Of a stretch of DNA of 64,000 nucleotides, positions 50,049 to 57,406 are shown in pieces (position 1 is the stretch's first letter; each line of letters opens with the position of its first letter). A program made the position numbers and the translations under genes. Origin of the DNA: JAAZKV01 sp041659525 (GTDB taxonomy: Archaea > Iainarchaeota > Iainarchaeia > Iainarchaeales > JAAZKV01); assembly GCA_041659525.1 (NCBI GenBank), contig JBAZYC010000001.1:620001-684000 (forward strand), given 5' to 3'. Under the pieces are notes generated by a model. It was not told where the DNA came from, did not search any database, and was given only the letters and a program-made list of their open reading frames with translations.

Positions 50049-51323
50049 TTGATTGACTCAAAAATTATTAGAGAAAACCCAGAAATGGTGAAAACTAACT
50101 TAATGAAGAGAAAGAATCCTGCTGTAATTAAAAAGTTAGATTCATGGGTAGCTTCTGATAATCAATGGCGTAAATTAAAACAAGAAGTGGATGATTTGCG
50201 TGCGAAGAGAAATGTTATTACTGAAGAGATTAAAGTAGCTAAATCTAGTGGTAAAGATATTGCTTCTCTTTTAGCTAAAGCTAAACTTCTTCCTGAGGAA
50301 CTAAAACAAAAAGAAATTCAACTTAAGGAACTTGAAGTTCAAAATAAAGCTTTGTTAATGAGTATTCCTAATATTTTACTTGAAGATGTTTCTTTTGGAA
50401 AAGATGAAACTGAAAATGAAGTAGTTCGTTCTTTTGGGGTAGCGAAAAAAATTGATGGGCTCAAGCATCACGGTCAATTCGTTGAAGGATTGGGTATTGC
50501 TGAATTTAATAGAGCAGTAAAAATTTCTGGAGAAGGATTTTATGCACTAAAAGGAGATTTGGCTCTTCTTAATTTGGCTTTACTAAATTATGCGGTTGAA
50601 CTTTTATCGAAAAGAGGGTTCTCTTTAGTAATTCCTCCTGCTATGATGAATAGAAAATCTTATGAAGGAGTTACTGATTTAGGGGATTTTGAAAGTGTAA
50701 TGTACAAAATTGAGGGCGAGGATCATTATATGATTGCTACTGCGGAGCACCCATTAACTGCAATGTATATGGATGAAACTATTGAAGAAAAAGATCTTCC
50801 AATAGTTCAAGTAGGTTATTCTACTAATTTTAGAAAAGAAATAGGAAAACATGGTCTTGATGAAAGAGGGCTTTTTAGATTGCATCAATTTGATAAAGTT
50901 GAGCAAATAGTTTTCTGTAAGCCCGAAGATAGTGCTAAATGGCATGAAGAAATGGTGAAGAATGCTGAGGATTTTGTTAAAGCAATGGAACTTCCTTATA
51001 GAGTAGTAAAAATTTGTACAGGGGATATTGGTACTGTTGCTGCAAAGAAATATGATATTGAGTGTTGGTCTCCAAGAGAAGGAAAGTATTTTGAAACTCA
51101 TTCTTTGAGTAATTGTACTTCTTACCAAGCTACTAGATTGAATATTAAATATAAAAATGCAAAAGGAGAAAAAGAATATCTTCACACTCTTAACGCTACT
51201 GAGGTTGCAATTCCTAGAATGCTAAGAGCAATAATTGAGAATCACCAAACAAAAGAAGGGACAATTAAAGTTCCAAAAGCACTTGTTCCTTATATGTATG
51301 GTAAAACAGAGATCAAAGCTTAA
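50049..51323 (+). CDS. serS: Seryl-tRNA synthetase
   Basis: 424 residues. The start is TTG 50049: it gives MIDSKIIRENPEMVKTNL, the usual SerRS beginning, and GGTGA lies five bases before it. N-terminal coiled-coil arm (about 30-100), then class II core: motif 1 around GFSLVIPPAMMNRKS, motif 2 in NFRKEIGKHGLDERGLFRLHQF, motif 3 in NATEVAIPRMLRAIIE. This is the common (bacterial/eukaryal) type, not the methanogen type. The stop lies in a hairpin loop. Confidence 0.96.
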   Translation: MIDSKIIRENPEMVKTNLMKRKNPAVIKKLDSWVASDNQWRKLKQEVDDLRAKRNVITEEIKVAKSSGKDIASLLAKAKLLPEELKQKEIQLKELEVQNKALLMSIPNILLEDVSFGKDETENEVVRSFGVAKKIDGLKHHGQFVEGLGIAEFNRAVKISGEGFYALKGDLALLNLALLNYAVELLSKRGFSLVIPPAMMNRKSYEGVTDLGDFESVMYKIEGEDHYMIATAEHPLTAMYMDETIEEKDLPIVQVGYSTNFRKEIGKHGLDERGLFRLHQFDKVEQIVFCKPEDSAKWHEEMVKNAEDFVKAMELPYRVVKICTGDIGTVAAKKYDIECWSPREGKYFETHSLSNCTSYQATRLNIKYKNAKGEKEYLHTLNATEVAIPRMLRAIIENHQTKEGTIKVPKALVPYMYGKTEIKA

Positions 51324-51340
51324 CGCTTTGATTTTTTATT
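51312..51340 (+). terminator. serS terminator with the stop codon in its loop
   Basis: ATCAAAGC and GCTTTGAT pair perfectly (8 bp) around TTAAC, which contains the TAA stop (51321-51323). A T-rich run TTTTTATTCTTTTTTT follows. Confidence 0.75.
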
Positions 51341-51403
51341 CTTTTTTTTATAAAACTTTTTAATTTTATTTTTTAAATAAGGTTTTTTTTTAGTTTTATT
51401 TTT

Positions 51404-51967
51404 TTATTCGTGGCTTAGTTGGTCTTGTACCATTTTATTAGAGAAATCAAACTCTGTTTTTGGTTTTACTATAAATTTGCATCGCTCTCCGCTAATTGCA
51501 GCGCATTCTGTTTCTACGCAATCAATATCTTCTTCAAAGATTTTTGAAAATACACCTGCGAGTACTCCGCGAAGGAAAGTATCTGCGGGGAGTTGTGTTT
51601 TTGATTTTAGTGCAGTTGCAAATGGAGAACTGTCAACCACAAGAATTGCCCTTTTTGCTTCTGATTGAACATCAATACTTTGAATATGTCCCCATCCAGA
51701 TGCGGTAAAAAATGTTTCAATTAGTTCTAGTTCTTTTTTCTTTTCTACTCCAAAATTTGCCCCAAATTCTTTCATTAAATTTTCTTGAGTGCTTTTTTTA
51801 GTAGTTAAATAAATTTTTTTCAAGAATTCAGTATCTTGTACTCCTGCAATTCCAGTAAGTGAATCAATTGGGGCAATTACAAAGGGAATATCTACTAAGT
51901 AGAAGTTGTTGTGAGTGTACTTCAGGGTGCTTGTGAAAATGAATTTATCAAAAAAATTGTTAAGCAT
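51404..51967 (-). CDS. V4R-domain small-molecule-binding protein
   Basis: 187 residues from ATG 51967, supported by GGTGA five bases before. C-terminal V4R (4-vinyl reductase-type) domain: FFTASGWGHIQSID, LRGVLAGVFSKIFEEDIDCVE and ETECAAISGERCKFIVKP with the usual cysteine pair. Such domains bind aromatic or other hydrophobic ligands and often serve as sensors. The start overlaps the end of the wHTH gene by eight bases, forming a regulator-sensor pair. A longer V4R protein with similar segments lies at 60528. Confidence 0.78.
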   Translation of the reverse strand: MLNNFFDKFIFTSTLKYTHNNFYLVDIPFVIAPIDSLTGIAGVQDTEFLKKIYLTTKKSTQENLMKEFGANFGVEKKKELELIETFFTASGWGHIQSIDVQSEAKRAILVVDSSPFATALKSKTQLPADTFLRGVLAGVFSKIFEEDIDCVETECAAISGERCKFIVKPKTEFDFSNKMVQDQLSHE

Positions 51968-52316
51968 TCTTTTCACCTTCTTTTTGTCTGTGATAAATCA
52001 TGGCTAAGTGTTCGGGTTCGTGTTGTTGCAAAATATTATGAATCGCCCTGTACTTTTCAACGAGTATTGGCCAAACGATTATACTATTTCCCGCTTTTTT
52101 TGAGAGCAAGAGCTTTTTTTCAGTGAGTTTTCTTAAATAATAGGCGTATTTTGTGCTTGCTCTGCGTTTATCCTCTCGGTTAGAGATTTTTTCTCTTAGT
52201 TCAATTGCTATTTCAAGTGGAGTAGTTGGCCAATGATTCAAAATGAAAGAGTAAATCTTTTTTTCTTTCTCACTAAGCTCGAGTAAATCTGGCATTGCAG
52301 AATTGTTTTTAGTCAT
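51960..52316 (-). CDS. Winged-helix transcriptional regulator
   Basis: 118 residues. A helix-turn-helix runs from about LSEKEKKIYSFILNHWPTTP through EIAIELREKISN and KYAYYLRKLTEKKLL, where the last segment is the wing-proximal helix. C-terminal 35 residues may dimerise. It is translationally coupled to the V4R gene, so ligand sensing by V4R and DNA binding by this protein may be joined. Confidence 0.72.
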   Translation of the reverse strand: MTKNNSAMPDLLELSEKEKKIYSFILNHWPTTPLEIAIELREKISNREDKRRASTKYAYYLRKLTEKKLLLSKKAGNSIIVWPILVEKYRAIHNILQQHEPEHLAMIYHRQKEGEKNA

Positions 52317-52403
52317 AACTTCTAAATTTAGTAATTAAGTAGTATTTAATACTTGGAGTTCTGGCATTGCAGATATTAGCCCTATTGCTTCAAAGACTCT
52401 ATA

Positions 52404-52904
52404 TTACAGAATTTTCCAATACAATTCTCTATCTACGAATTTTCCTTTATCAAAGTAATAATCTTTTAGAGTTCCCACTAACTTAAATCCGTTTTTTGTG
52501 AGAACTATTTTGCTTGCTTTGTTTTTTGGATCTACTGTTGCTTCGCAAGTGTGAAATCCTTTTTGTTTCATAAAAGCTAATCCGAGTTTAGTAGCTTTTG
52601 TTGCAATTCCTTTTTCCCAAAACTCTTTTTTTACCCCATACCCTATTGAAGCCCGTTTATCACTTAAACTTGCTTTGTAAATATCAATCACTCCAGCACT
52701 TTCTTTTCCAAAGAGAATAATAAAATAGAATTGTTGATTTTTCTCTGACCCGCGTTTTGCTCTTCTTATTTCATTTTCAGCATCAATAATGCTTTTTGGA
52801 ATTAGTCTTTCTAAGTAGTGTTTTTGGTATTCTTTGTCTTGCATTATTTCATAAACAAATTTTGCATCAGTTTCTTCTGCAAGTCTTAGAGATACTTTAG
52901 GCAT
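52404..52904 (-). CDS. GNAT acetyltransferase, RimJ/RimL type
   Basis: 166 residues. Pattern of ribosomal-protein or small-molecule N-acetyltransferases: SLRLAEETDAKFVYEIM at the start, IGYGVKKEFWEKGIATKATKLGLAF (acetyl-CoA loop), KNKASKIVLTKNGFKLVGTLKDYYF near the end. Substrate unknown. It is a single gene between the wHTH pair and the tandem paralogs. Confidence 0.85.
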   Translation of the reverse strand: MPKVSLRLAEETDAKFVYEIMQDKEYQKHYLERLIPKSIIDAENEIRRAKRGSEKNQQFYFIILFGKESAGVIDIYKASLSDKRASIGYGVKKEFWEKGIATKATKLGLAFMKQKGFHTCEATVDPKNKASKIVLTKNGFKLVGTLKDYYFDKGKFVDRELYWKIL

Positions 52905-52929
52905 AAGTAGAATAAGAAATAATCCTCTT

Positions 52930-53607
52930 TTAACTCTTGCTTAGGATTTGTTTTGCAAGTATTGCAAGGGCAGGTTCAAAGCAGAGTTGCTTTTTCTTAT
53001 TTAAAATTGTGCAATCACTGTTTATGGTTTCTTCAACAAGAGTTTGGTTGCTCTCAATTAGTGCTTGTTCAAATAGTGCTGAAATAGTTTCATTATTTAT
53101 TGTAGTAACTAAGGGAGTAATATTTTCAATTCTATAAAGATCATCTAACCTTATCGCATAAGCAGTGTAATCAGCTTTTCTTTCCACAATTCTTTTTTGT
53201 ACAAGCCCCCAGTTCTTTCTAACAAATTGAGCTAATTTTTTTGTTTGAAATAATTCTAGTTCCCAATTTTTGTTAATAACCATTGTCCAATCAGAATTAT
53301 TCAAAAGCGATCTATTTGTTACTCTTATTTTGATTGTGTTTTTTCCTAAGGCTCCAAAAGAAAATTTTTGGTCAAGTGTAATTCCTTTGTATTCATAATC
53401 CACTCCAAAGTGATTATCTTCAACGTGTTTTGTTTCAATTGGAAGTGATCTTTTCAAAATTGATCTAATAGTATTTTGTTCTAAGCAAACAGGTTCAATA
53501 TTTCTCATTTTTTTTCTAAAAGAAAATTTTCTGCAATTTTTTGCGCGAGATACTTCTAAGAAAACTTCTAGTTCAGGCAAAAAGGCGTTGTTTGATAGTT
53601 CAAACAT
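52930..53607 (-). CDS. Tandem paralog B, unknown, candidate nuclease fold
   Basis: 225 residues, clearly related to the neighbour at 53646. Shared blocks: FGVDYEYKGITLDQKFSFGALG, KNTIKIRVTNRSLLNNSDWTMVI, ELELFQTKKLAQFVRKNWG and KADYTAYAIRLDDLYRIENITP. The conserved Asp in GVDY and the LDQK (D-x-K) some residues later recall the core of PD-(D/E)XK nucleases, but this is only a pattern. Start 53607 lies 38 bases after the first paralog. Family not recognised. Confidence 0.7.
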   Translation of the reverse strand: MFELSNNAFLPELEVFLEVSRAKNCRKFSFRKKMRNIEPVCLEQNTIRSILKRSLPIETKHVEDNHFGVDYEYKGITLDQKFSFGALGKNTIKIRVTNRSLLNNSDWTMVINKNWELELFQTKKLAQFVRKNWGLVQKRIVERKADYTAYAIRLDDLYRIENITPLVTTINNETISALFEQALIESNQTLVEETINSDCTILNKKKQLCFEPALAILAKQILSKS

Positions 53608-53645
53608 CGCTAATATATACGAACACTAATTTATATTCTTTTTGT

Positions 53646-54383
53646 CTAGCGGTTTCTATTTACAGTTTTGTGAAAATTTGGTTTAATTATTATTCTTTTA
53701 TCAATTCGGGTTTTTCTAAGAACTAATTTTGGTTGTTTGTGGTTTTGTTCTAATGGTTTTACATTTTTAATTGGACCTTTTTTCTCGGTAACTGGGCTGA
53801 CCTTTTTTCTTTTGAATTGAATTTCTCTCATTTTTTTTATTGCTTGAGCCAATCCTTCAGTAGTGAGTGGAGAAATTATTGGTTTAACTCCAAGGGTTGA
53901 ATATAAGCTTACTAAATTTACTGGTAATTCAGAGTAACTTCCTTTGTTGATTACATTTGTTTTTGAAATGCTTCCCCAAGCAGAGTTAACATATTGTCTT
54001 AGTGCACTAGTTTGAAAAATATGGGCTTGGTTATTTCTATCAATTGCAAAAACCCAATCCGCTTCATTAATTAGTTTTCTTTCTCTTACTCTTATTTTTA
54101 TTACTCCATCTCCAAGTAATCCAAAAGCGAATTTTAAATCAATTTTCATGCTTTTTCTTTGTTTTCCAATAAAAAAAGTGTGTAAGTAATCTACTCCAGT
54201 CCCTATTTCTCTAGTTGGTTTGAGTGAGAGTTGTTTTATCATTGAGTTAAATCTTCCTCTTAAGTGATTTTGTTTTATTACATCTTGGTGAAGATTTACT
54301 TTTCCAACAGCTTTTCTTCTTGAATAAGGGATTTTGGCTCTGCCATTACTTCTCATATTTTTTCTTTGTAAAGGTCTAGGCAT
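53646..54383 (-). CDS. Tandem paralog A, unknown, candidate nuclease fold
   Basis: 245 residues. Arg/Lys-rich N-terminus (MPRPLQRKNMRSNGRAK), then blocks shared with paralog B: GTGVDYLHTFFIGKQR, KIDLKFAFGLLGDGVIKIRVRERK, NEADWVFAIDRNN, HIFQTSALRQYVNSAWGSI and SLYSTLGVKPIISPLTTEG. It has IDLK where paralog B has LDQK, and the same preceding GVDY. The C-terminal 60 residues are basic. Its start lies six bases after the trpS stop, so it is probably co-transcribed with trpS. Function unknown. Confidence 0.72.
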   Translation of the reverse strand: MPRPLQRKNMRSNGRAKIPYSRRKAVGKVNLHQDVIKQNHLRGRFNSMIKQLSLKPTREIGTGVDYLHTFFIGKQRKSMKIDLKFAFGLLGDGVIKIRVRERKLINEADWVFAIDRNNQAHIFQTSALRQYVNSAWGSISKTNVINKGSYSELPVNLVSLYSTLGVKPIISPLTTEGLAQAIKKMREIQFKRKKVSPVTEKKGPIKNVKPLEQNHKQPKLVLRKTRIDKRIIIKPNFHKTVNRNR

Positions 54384-54389
54384 AAGTAT

Positions 54390-55493
54390 TCACTCTACGA
54401 ATTTTATTTTGCCAATTGATTTTTTTGCTTTCTCAAAATTTTTGTTAAAATCTTCATAGAATTTTGTAGCATAAGGTATTCCGTATTTTGCTTTGCATTC
54501 TCCGCACAAGTTCTTTCCGCCTACACATTCTTCAAACATTTGATTTAGTATTTTATCATCTTTGATGAAGTGATTTTTGCAGTACTCATAAACTATGCAT
54601 TTTTCTATTTCTCCGCCCTTTGCTTTTTGTTCTTCTCTTGTAGGTCTTCCGCCTGTTAGGGCTTTATTGATTTTTTTCTCTATTAATTTCAAATCTTTTT
54701 CAGGGATTTCCAATTTAGCATTTCCTTCATCATTCTTACTCATCTTAAATGAACCATTTAGAGTAGAAGTGTATTTGTTGTATATTGCACTTGGTAAAAA
54801 GAAACCATAATCTTGTTTTAGTCTTCTTGCCACATCTCTAACCATTCTAATGTGTGGTGCTTGGTCTATTCCAACTGGAATTATTCCCGGCATTTTTTCT
54901 TCTAATTGAGGATAGAGTATATCTCCCATTTGAGTAAAAGCACTCATTATTTTTGAGGGGTGCAAACTTCCATATATTGCACGAAATTCGTTTTCAGTTA
55001 TTTTCTGAGAACAAATTGCTGCGAGGTTACTTACTTTTTTGTTTTCGCTTTGTAAATAAAAATTTGTTTTATCAATATCAAGTCCTAGTGCAATGTATGC
55101 TGGTATGTGAAATTCCATTGCTCTTCTTTTTCCTTCTTCAAGAGATACTCCTCTTGTTGCTTGGGATTCTACATCAGCAATGAGTACAAATGTTTTTGCT
55201 CCGTGGTCCTGAAAGTATCTAATATTTTGGATTACTGTTTCTGTCCCTAAGTGTATTTTTTCACTTGAAGGCATTATTCCGCTTAGAACATAAAAAGGTT
55301 TTTTGCTGTTTATGGCTGTCGCTATTTGTTCTAAATCTTGTCCACCAAAATTGATTCCTCTTCTCATTTGGAGATTTGGTTGGGGAAAAATGGTGTTGTC
55401 AAATGGTTGCATTCCAAATTCTTTTATGAGTCTTGAGTAGTCTTCCACGAGTGCTTTTCCCCACGGGTCAACGATTACTTCTTGTGCAGCCAT
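54390..55493 (-). CDS. trpS: Tryptophanyl-tRNA synthetase
   Basis: 367 residues from ATG 55493, with AGTGA four bases upstream. Archaeal/eukaryal-type TrpRS: class I signature in the form PSSEKIHLGTE (HIGH region), GIDQAPHIRMVRDVARRL, and FKMSKNDEGNAKLE (KMSKS region). The zinc-like pair CGECKAKYG near the C-terminus is also seen. It lies downstream of trpB2 and the tRNA-Trp on the same strand, so three tryptophan-related genes are together. Confidence 0.95.
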   Translation of the reverse strand: MAAQEVIVDPWGKALVEDYSRLIKEFGMQPFDNTIFPQPNLQMRRGINFGGQDLEQIATAINSKKPFYVLSGIMPSSEKIHLGTETVIQNIRYFQDHGAKTFVLIADVESQATRGVSLEEGKRRAMEFHIPAYIALGLDIDKTNFYLQSENKKVSNLAAICSQKITENEFRAIYGSLHPSKIMSAFTQMGDILYPQLEEKMPGIIPVGIDQAPHIRMVRDVARRLKQDYGFFLPSAIYNKYTSTLNGSFKMSKNDEGNAKLEIPEKDLKLIEKKINKALTGGRPTREEQKAKGGEIEKCIVYEYCKNHFIKDDKILNQMFEECVGGKNLCGECKAKYGIPYATKFYEDFNKNFEKAKKSIGKIKFVE

Positions 55494-55572
55494 TTTTTCA
55501 CTTTCCTTTTCCTTTGTCTTTCGCATATAATCACTTCCTTTCCCTTTTTTAATTTCTCCTTTAGCTTTTTAA

Positions 55573-55603
55573 AAAGAAAAAGCGCTGGAGTTTGTTCTCC
55601 AGC
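55573..55603 (-). terminator. Terminator or attenuator between trpB2 and trpS
   Basis: On the minus strand GCTGGAG pairs with CTCCAGC (7 bp) around AACAAA, then CTTTTTCTTTTT. It lies between the trpB2 stop and the trpS start. Confidence 0.7.
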
Positions 55604-55612
55604 TACTTTTTT

Positions 55613-56899
55613 TTATAGGTCTAACACTTTTTCGTATGATGCTAAATCAAGTACTCCGTTTCCACTCAAATTGAACACAATTGTTTTTCCATCATTTTTC
55701 TTTGCATGTTCAATTGCACTTTTTAGTGCGTGGCTTGATTCTGGCGCAGCAATTATTCCTTCTGTTTCAGCAAATAACTTTGCAGCTAAGAAACACTCTT
55801 TTTGGGTGTAGCTCTCTGCTTTCACTAATTTGTGATCAATTAGTGCTGAAATTATTGGAGCTACTCCATGGTATCTTAATCCGCCTGCATAAATTGCTTC
55901 TGGGACAAAATCGCTTCCAAGGGTGTACATTTTCAAAAGGGGGGTTTGTTTTCCTGTGTCTCCGTAATCATATTTGTATTCTCCTTTTGTCATACTTGGT
56001 ACTTCTGCTGGTTCTACTCCAATTATTTCTATTTCTTTTCCTTTTAATTTATCAGGAATAAATGGAAGAGCTATTCCTCCAAAATTACTTCCTCCTCCGA
56101 CACAGCCAATTACTACATCTGCACTCTCTCCAATTTTTTCAAGTTGTTTTTTTGTTTCTTGTCCTATAATTGTTTGGTGCATTAGTACGTGGTTGAGTAC
56201 GCTTCCTAAACTATATACTGTATCTTCATTTTCTTTTGCTACTTCTACTGCTTCAGCAATAGCCATTCCTAAACTCCCTGGAGTATTAGGAAATCTTTTT
56301 TGCATTTCTCTACCAATTTTTGTAGTATCACTTGGACTGGCAATTACTTTTGACCCGTATAATTTCATTATGGTTCTTCTTGCTGGTTTTTGATCATAAC
56401 TACACTTCACTTGGTAGACTGTGCAATTCAAATCAAATAATTTGCATGCAAGTGAGAGCGCGCTTCCCCATTGTCCTGCCCCTGTTTCTGTTGTAACTTT
56501 TTTGTAACCTGCTTTTTTTATGTAATAAGCTTGTGCGAGTGCAGTATTTATTTTGTGACTTCCTTGCAAGGTTGTGTCTTCTCTTTTGAAAAATATTTTG
56601 CAATTCGTTCCAAGTGCTTTTTCCAAGTTCTCTGCTCGTTGTAACGGAGTGGGTCTCCCTACTTTTGCATAAATCTCTCTTACTTCTTTTGGAATCTCGA
56701 TGTATCTTTCAGCACTCATTTCTTGTCCAAGTATTTCTTGAGGAAATATTTTTCCCAGTACTGATAGATCTCCTGTTGGGGGATCGAGCCCGAAAGGCAA
56801 ATCCGCTAGCACGTTGTAAAAGTGCGTGGGTATTTCGTCTTTATCTAGCATTACTACTTTTGTGCCTAAGCTCTCTTTATTGTTGCCAGGCTGACTCAC
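55613..56899 (-). CDS. trpB2: Tryptophan synthase beta chain, TrpB2 type
   Basis: 428 residues, the length of TrpB2 rather than TrpB1. PLP lysine in LQGSHKINTALAQAYYIKK, phosphate loop GCVGGGSNFGG, GAGQWGSALSLACKLF and GVEPAEVPSMTKG. TrpB2 makes tryptophan from indole and serine without TrpA. No trpA or other trp genes are in the window, so indole salvage is likely. The start is GTG 56899; an internal ATG at residue 17 (MLDKDEIPTHFYN) is an equally good alternative. Confidence 0.92.
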   Translation of the reverse strand: MSQPGNNKESLGTKVVMLDKDEIPTHFYNVLADLPFGLDPPTGDLSVLGKIFPQEILGQEMSAERYIEIPKEVREIYAKVGRPTPLQRAENLEKALGTNCKIFFKREDTTLQGSHKINTALAQAYYIKKAGYKKVTTETGAGQWGSALSLACKLFDLNCTVYQVKCSYDQKPARRTIMKLYGSKVIASPSDTTKIGREMQKRFPNTPGSLGMAIAEAVEVAKENEDTVYSLGSVLNHVLMHQTIIGQETKKQLEKIGESADVVIGCVGGGSNFGGIALPFIPDKLKGKEIEIIGVEPAEVPSMTKGEYKYDYGDTGKQTPLLKMYTLGSDFVPEAIYAGGLRYHGVAPIISALIDHKLVKAESYTQKECFLAAKLFAETEGIIAAPESSHALKSAIEHAKKNDGKTIVFNLSGNGVLDLASYEKVLDL

Positions 56900-56976
56900 T
56901 TTTTTTATTTTTTTCTAAACTTTTTTCATTTTTCATTTTTTCATCTCCATGAATATTTTTTTTAATTTTTTTATGA

Positions 56977-57047
56977 TGGGGTTGCAGGGAATCGAACCCT
57001 GTTCTGAAGGTCTGGAGCCATCCGTACTGCCGGTATACTACAACCCC
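56977..57047 (-). tRNA. tRNA-Trp (CCA)
   Basis: The reverse complement folds as GGGGTTG/CAACCCC acceptor, D arm GTAT/GTAC, anticodon stem GATGG/CCTTC with one U-U mismatch around loop CTCCAGA (anticodon CCA), variable region AGAA, T arm CAGGG/CCCTG with loop TTCGATT, discriminator A. CCA end not encoded, no intron. It stands 78 bases before trpB2 on the same strand. Confidence 0.93.
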
Positions 57048-57406
57048 CTTTGTTTCCATTGAATTAGTAGGGTCGCCAACTGAATAAGTTTAGTTTTGAG
57101 TTTGAGAAAGTATTAGGAAATAGAATTGTTTTAGAAAAAAGAATTGAGGTGAATTGGATTTTAGTCTGGAGCCTAAGCCTGGTGAGCCTATAAGTAGTGA
57201 CTCCAGACAAAATCCTTAAATTTCATAATACATTAGTGTTCCTGATTATTATTAAATAGTCTGGGGACTTTAGTGTACTATTTTGTACATTCATTTGAAT
57301 TTGGTTTAGTAAAAAGTACAATGAAAGGTGCTTTGGGTTAAGGGCACTATTTTGTTAGTTGCTTTAAAACCAAGCTTTTTTAATGTTTATTTGCGACTTA
57401 TTAGTT
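57048..57406. other. Gene-free region before lysS
   Basis: No open frame of note in about 350 bases. It holds the bulged 15-bp stem at 57156-57215 and a TTTAAAA box at 57363-57369 that may serve lysS. The rest, about 57216-57355, is AT-rich with GTACTATTTTGTAC-like short palindromes (near 57278-57290). Confidence 0.55.
57156..57215 (+). ncRNA. Candidate structured RNA: 15-bp stem with one bulge and 29-base loop
   Basis: GGATTTT-A-GTCTGGAG at 57156-57171 pairs with CTCCAGAC-AAAATCC at 57201-57215: 8 bp, one bulged A, then 7 bp, without other mismatches. The 29-base loop has three GCC-containing motifs (cctaagcct, ggtgagcct). It lies 190 bases before lysS. The strand is uncertain, and no known family is recognised. 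It could be a small RNA or a lysS leader element. Confidence 0.45.

Noticed and set aside
57156..57215. H/ACA guide RNA
   Set aside because: The stem is continuous without a pseudouridylation pocket and no ACA box lies at the right distance after it.
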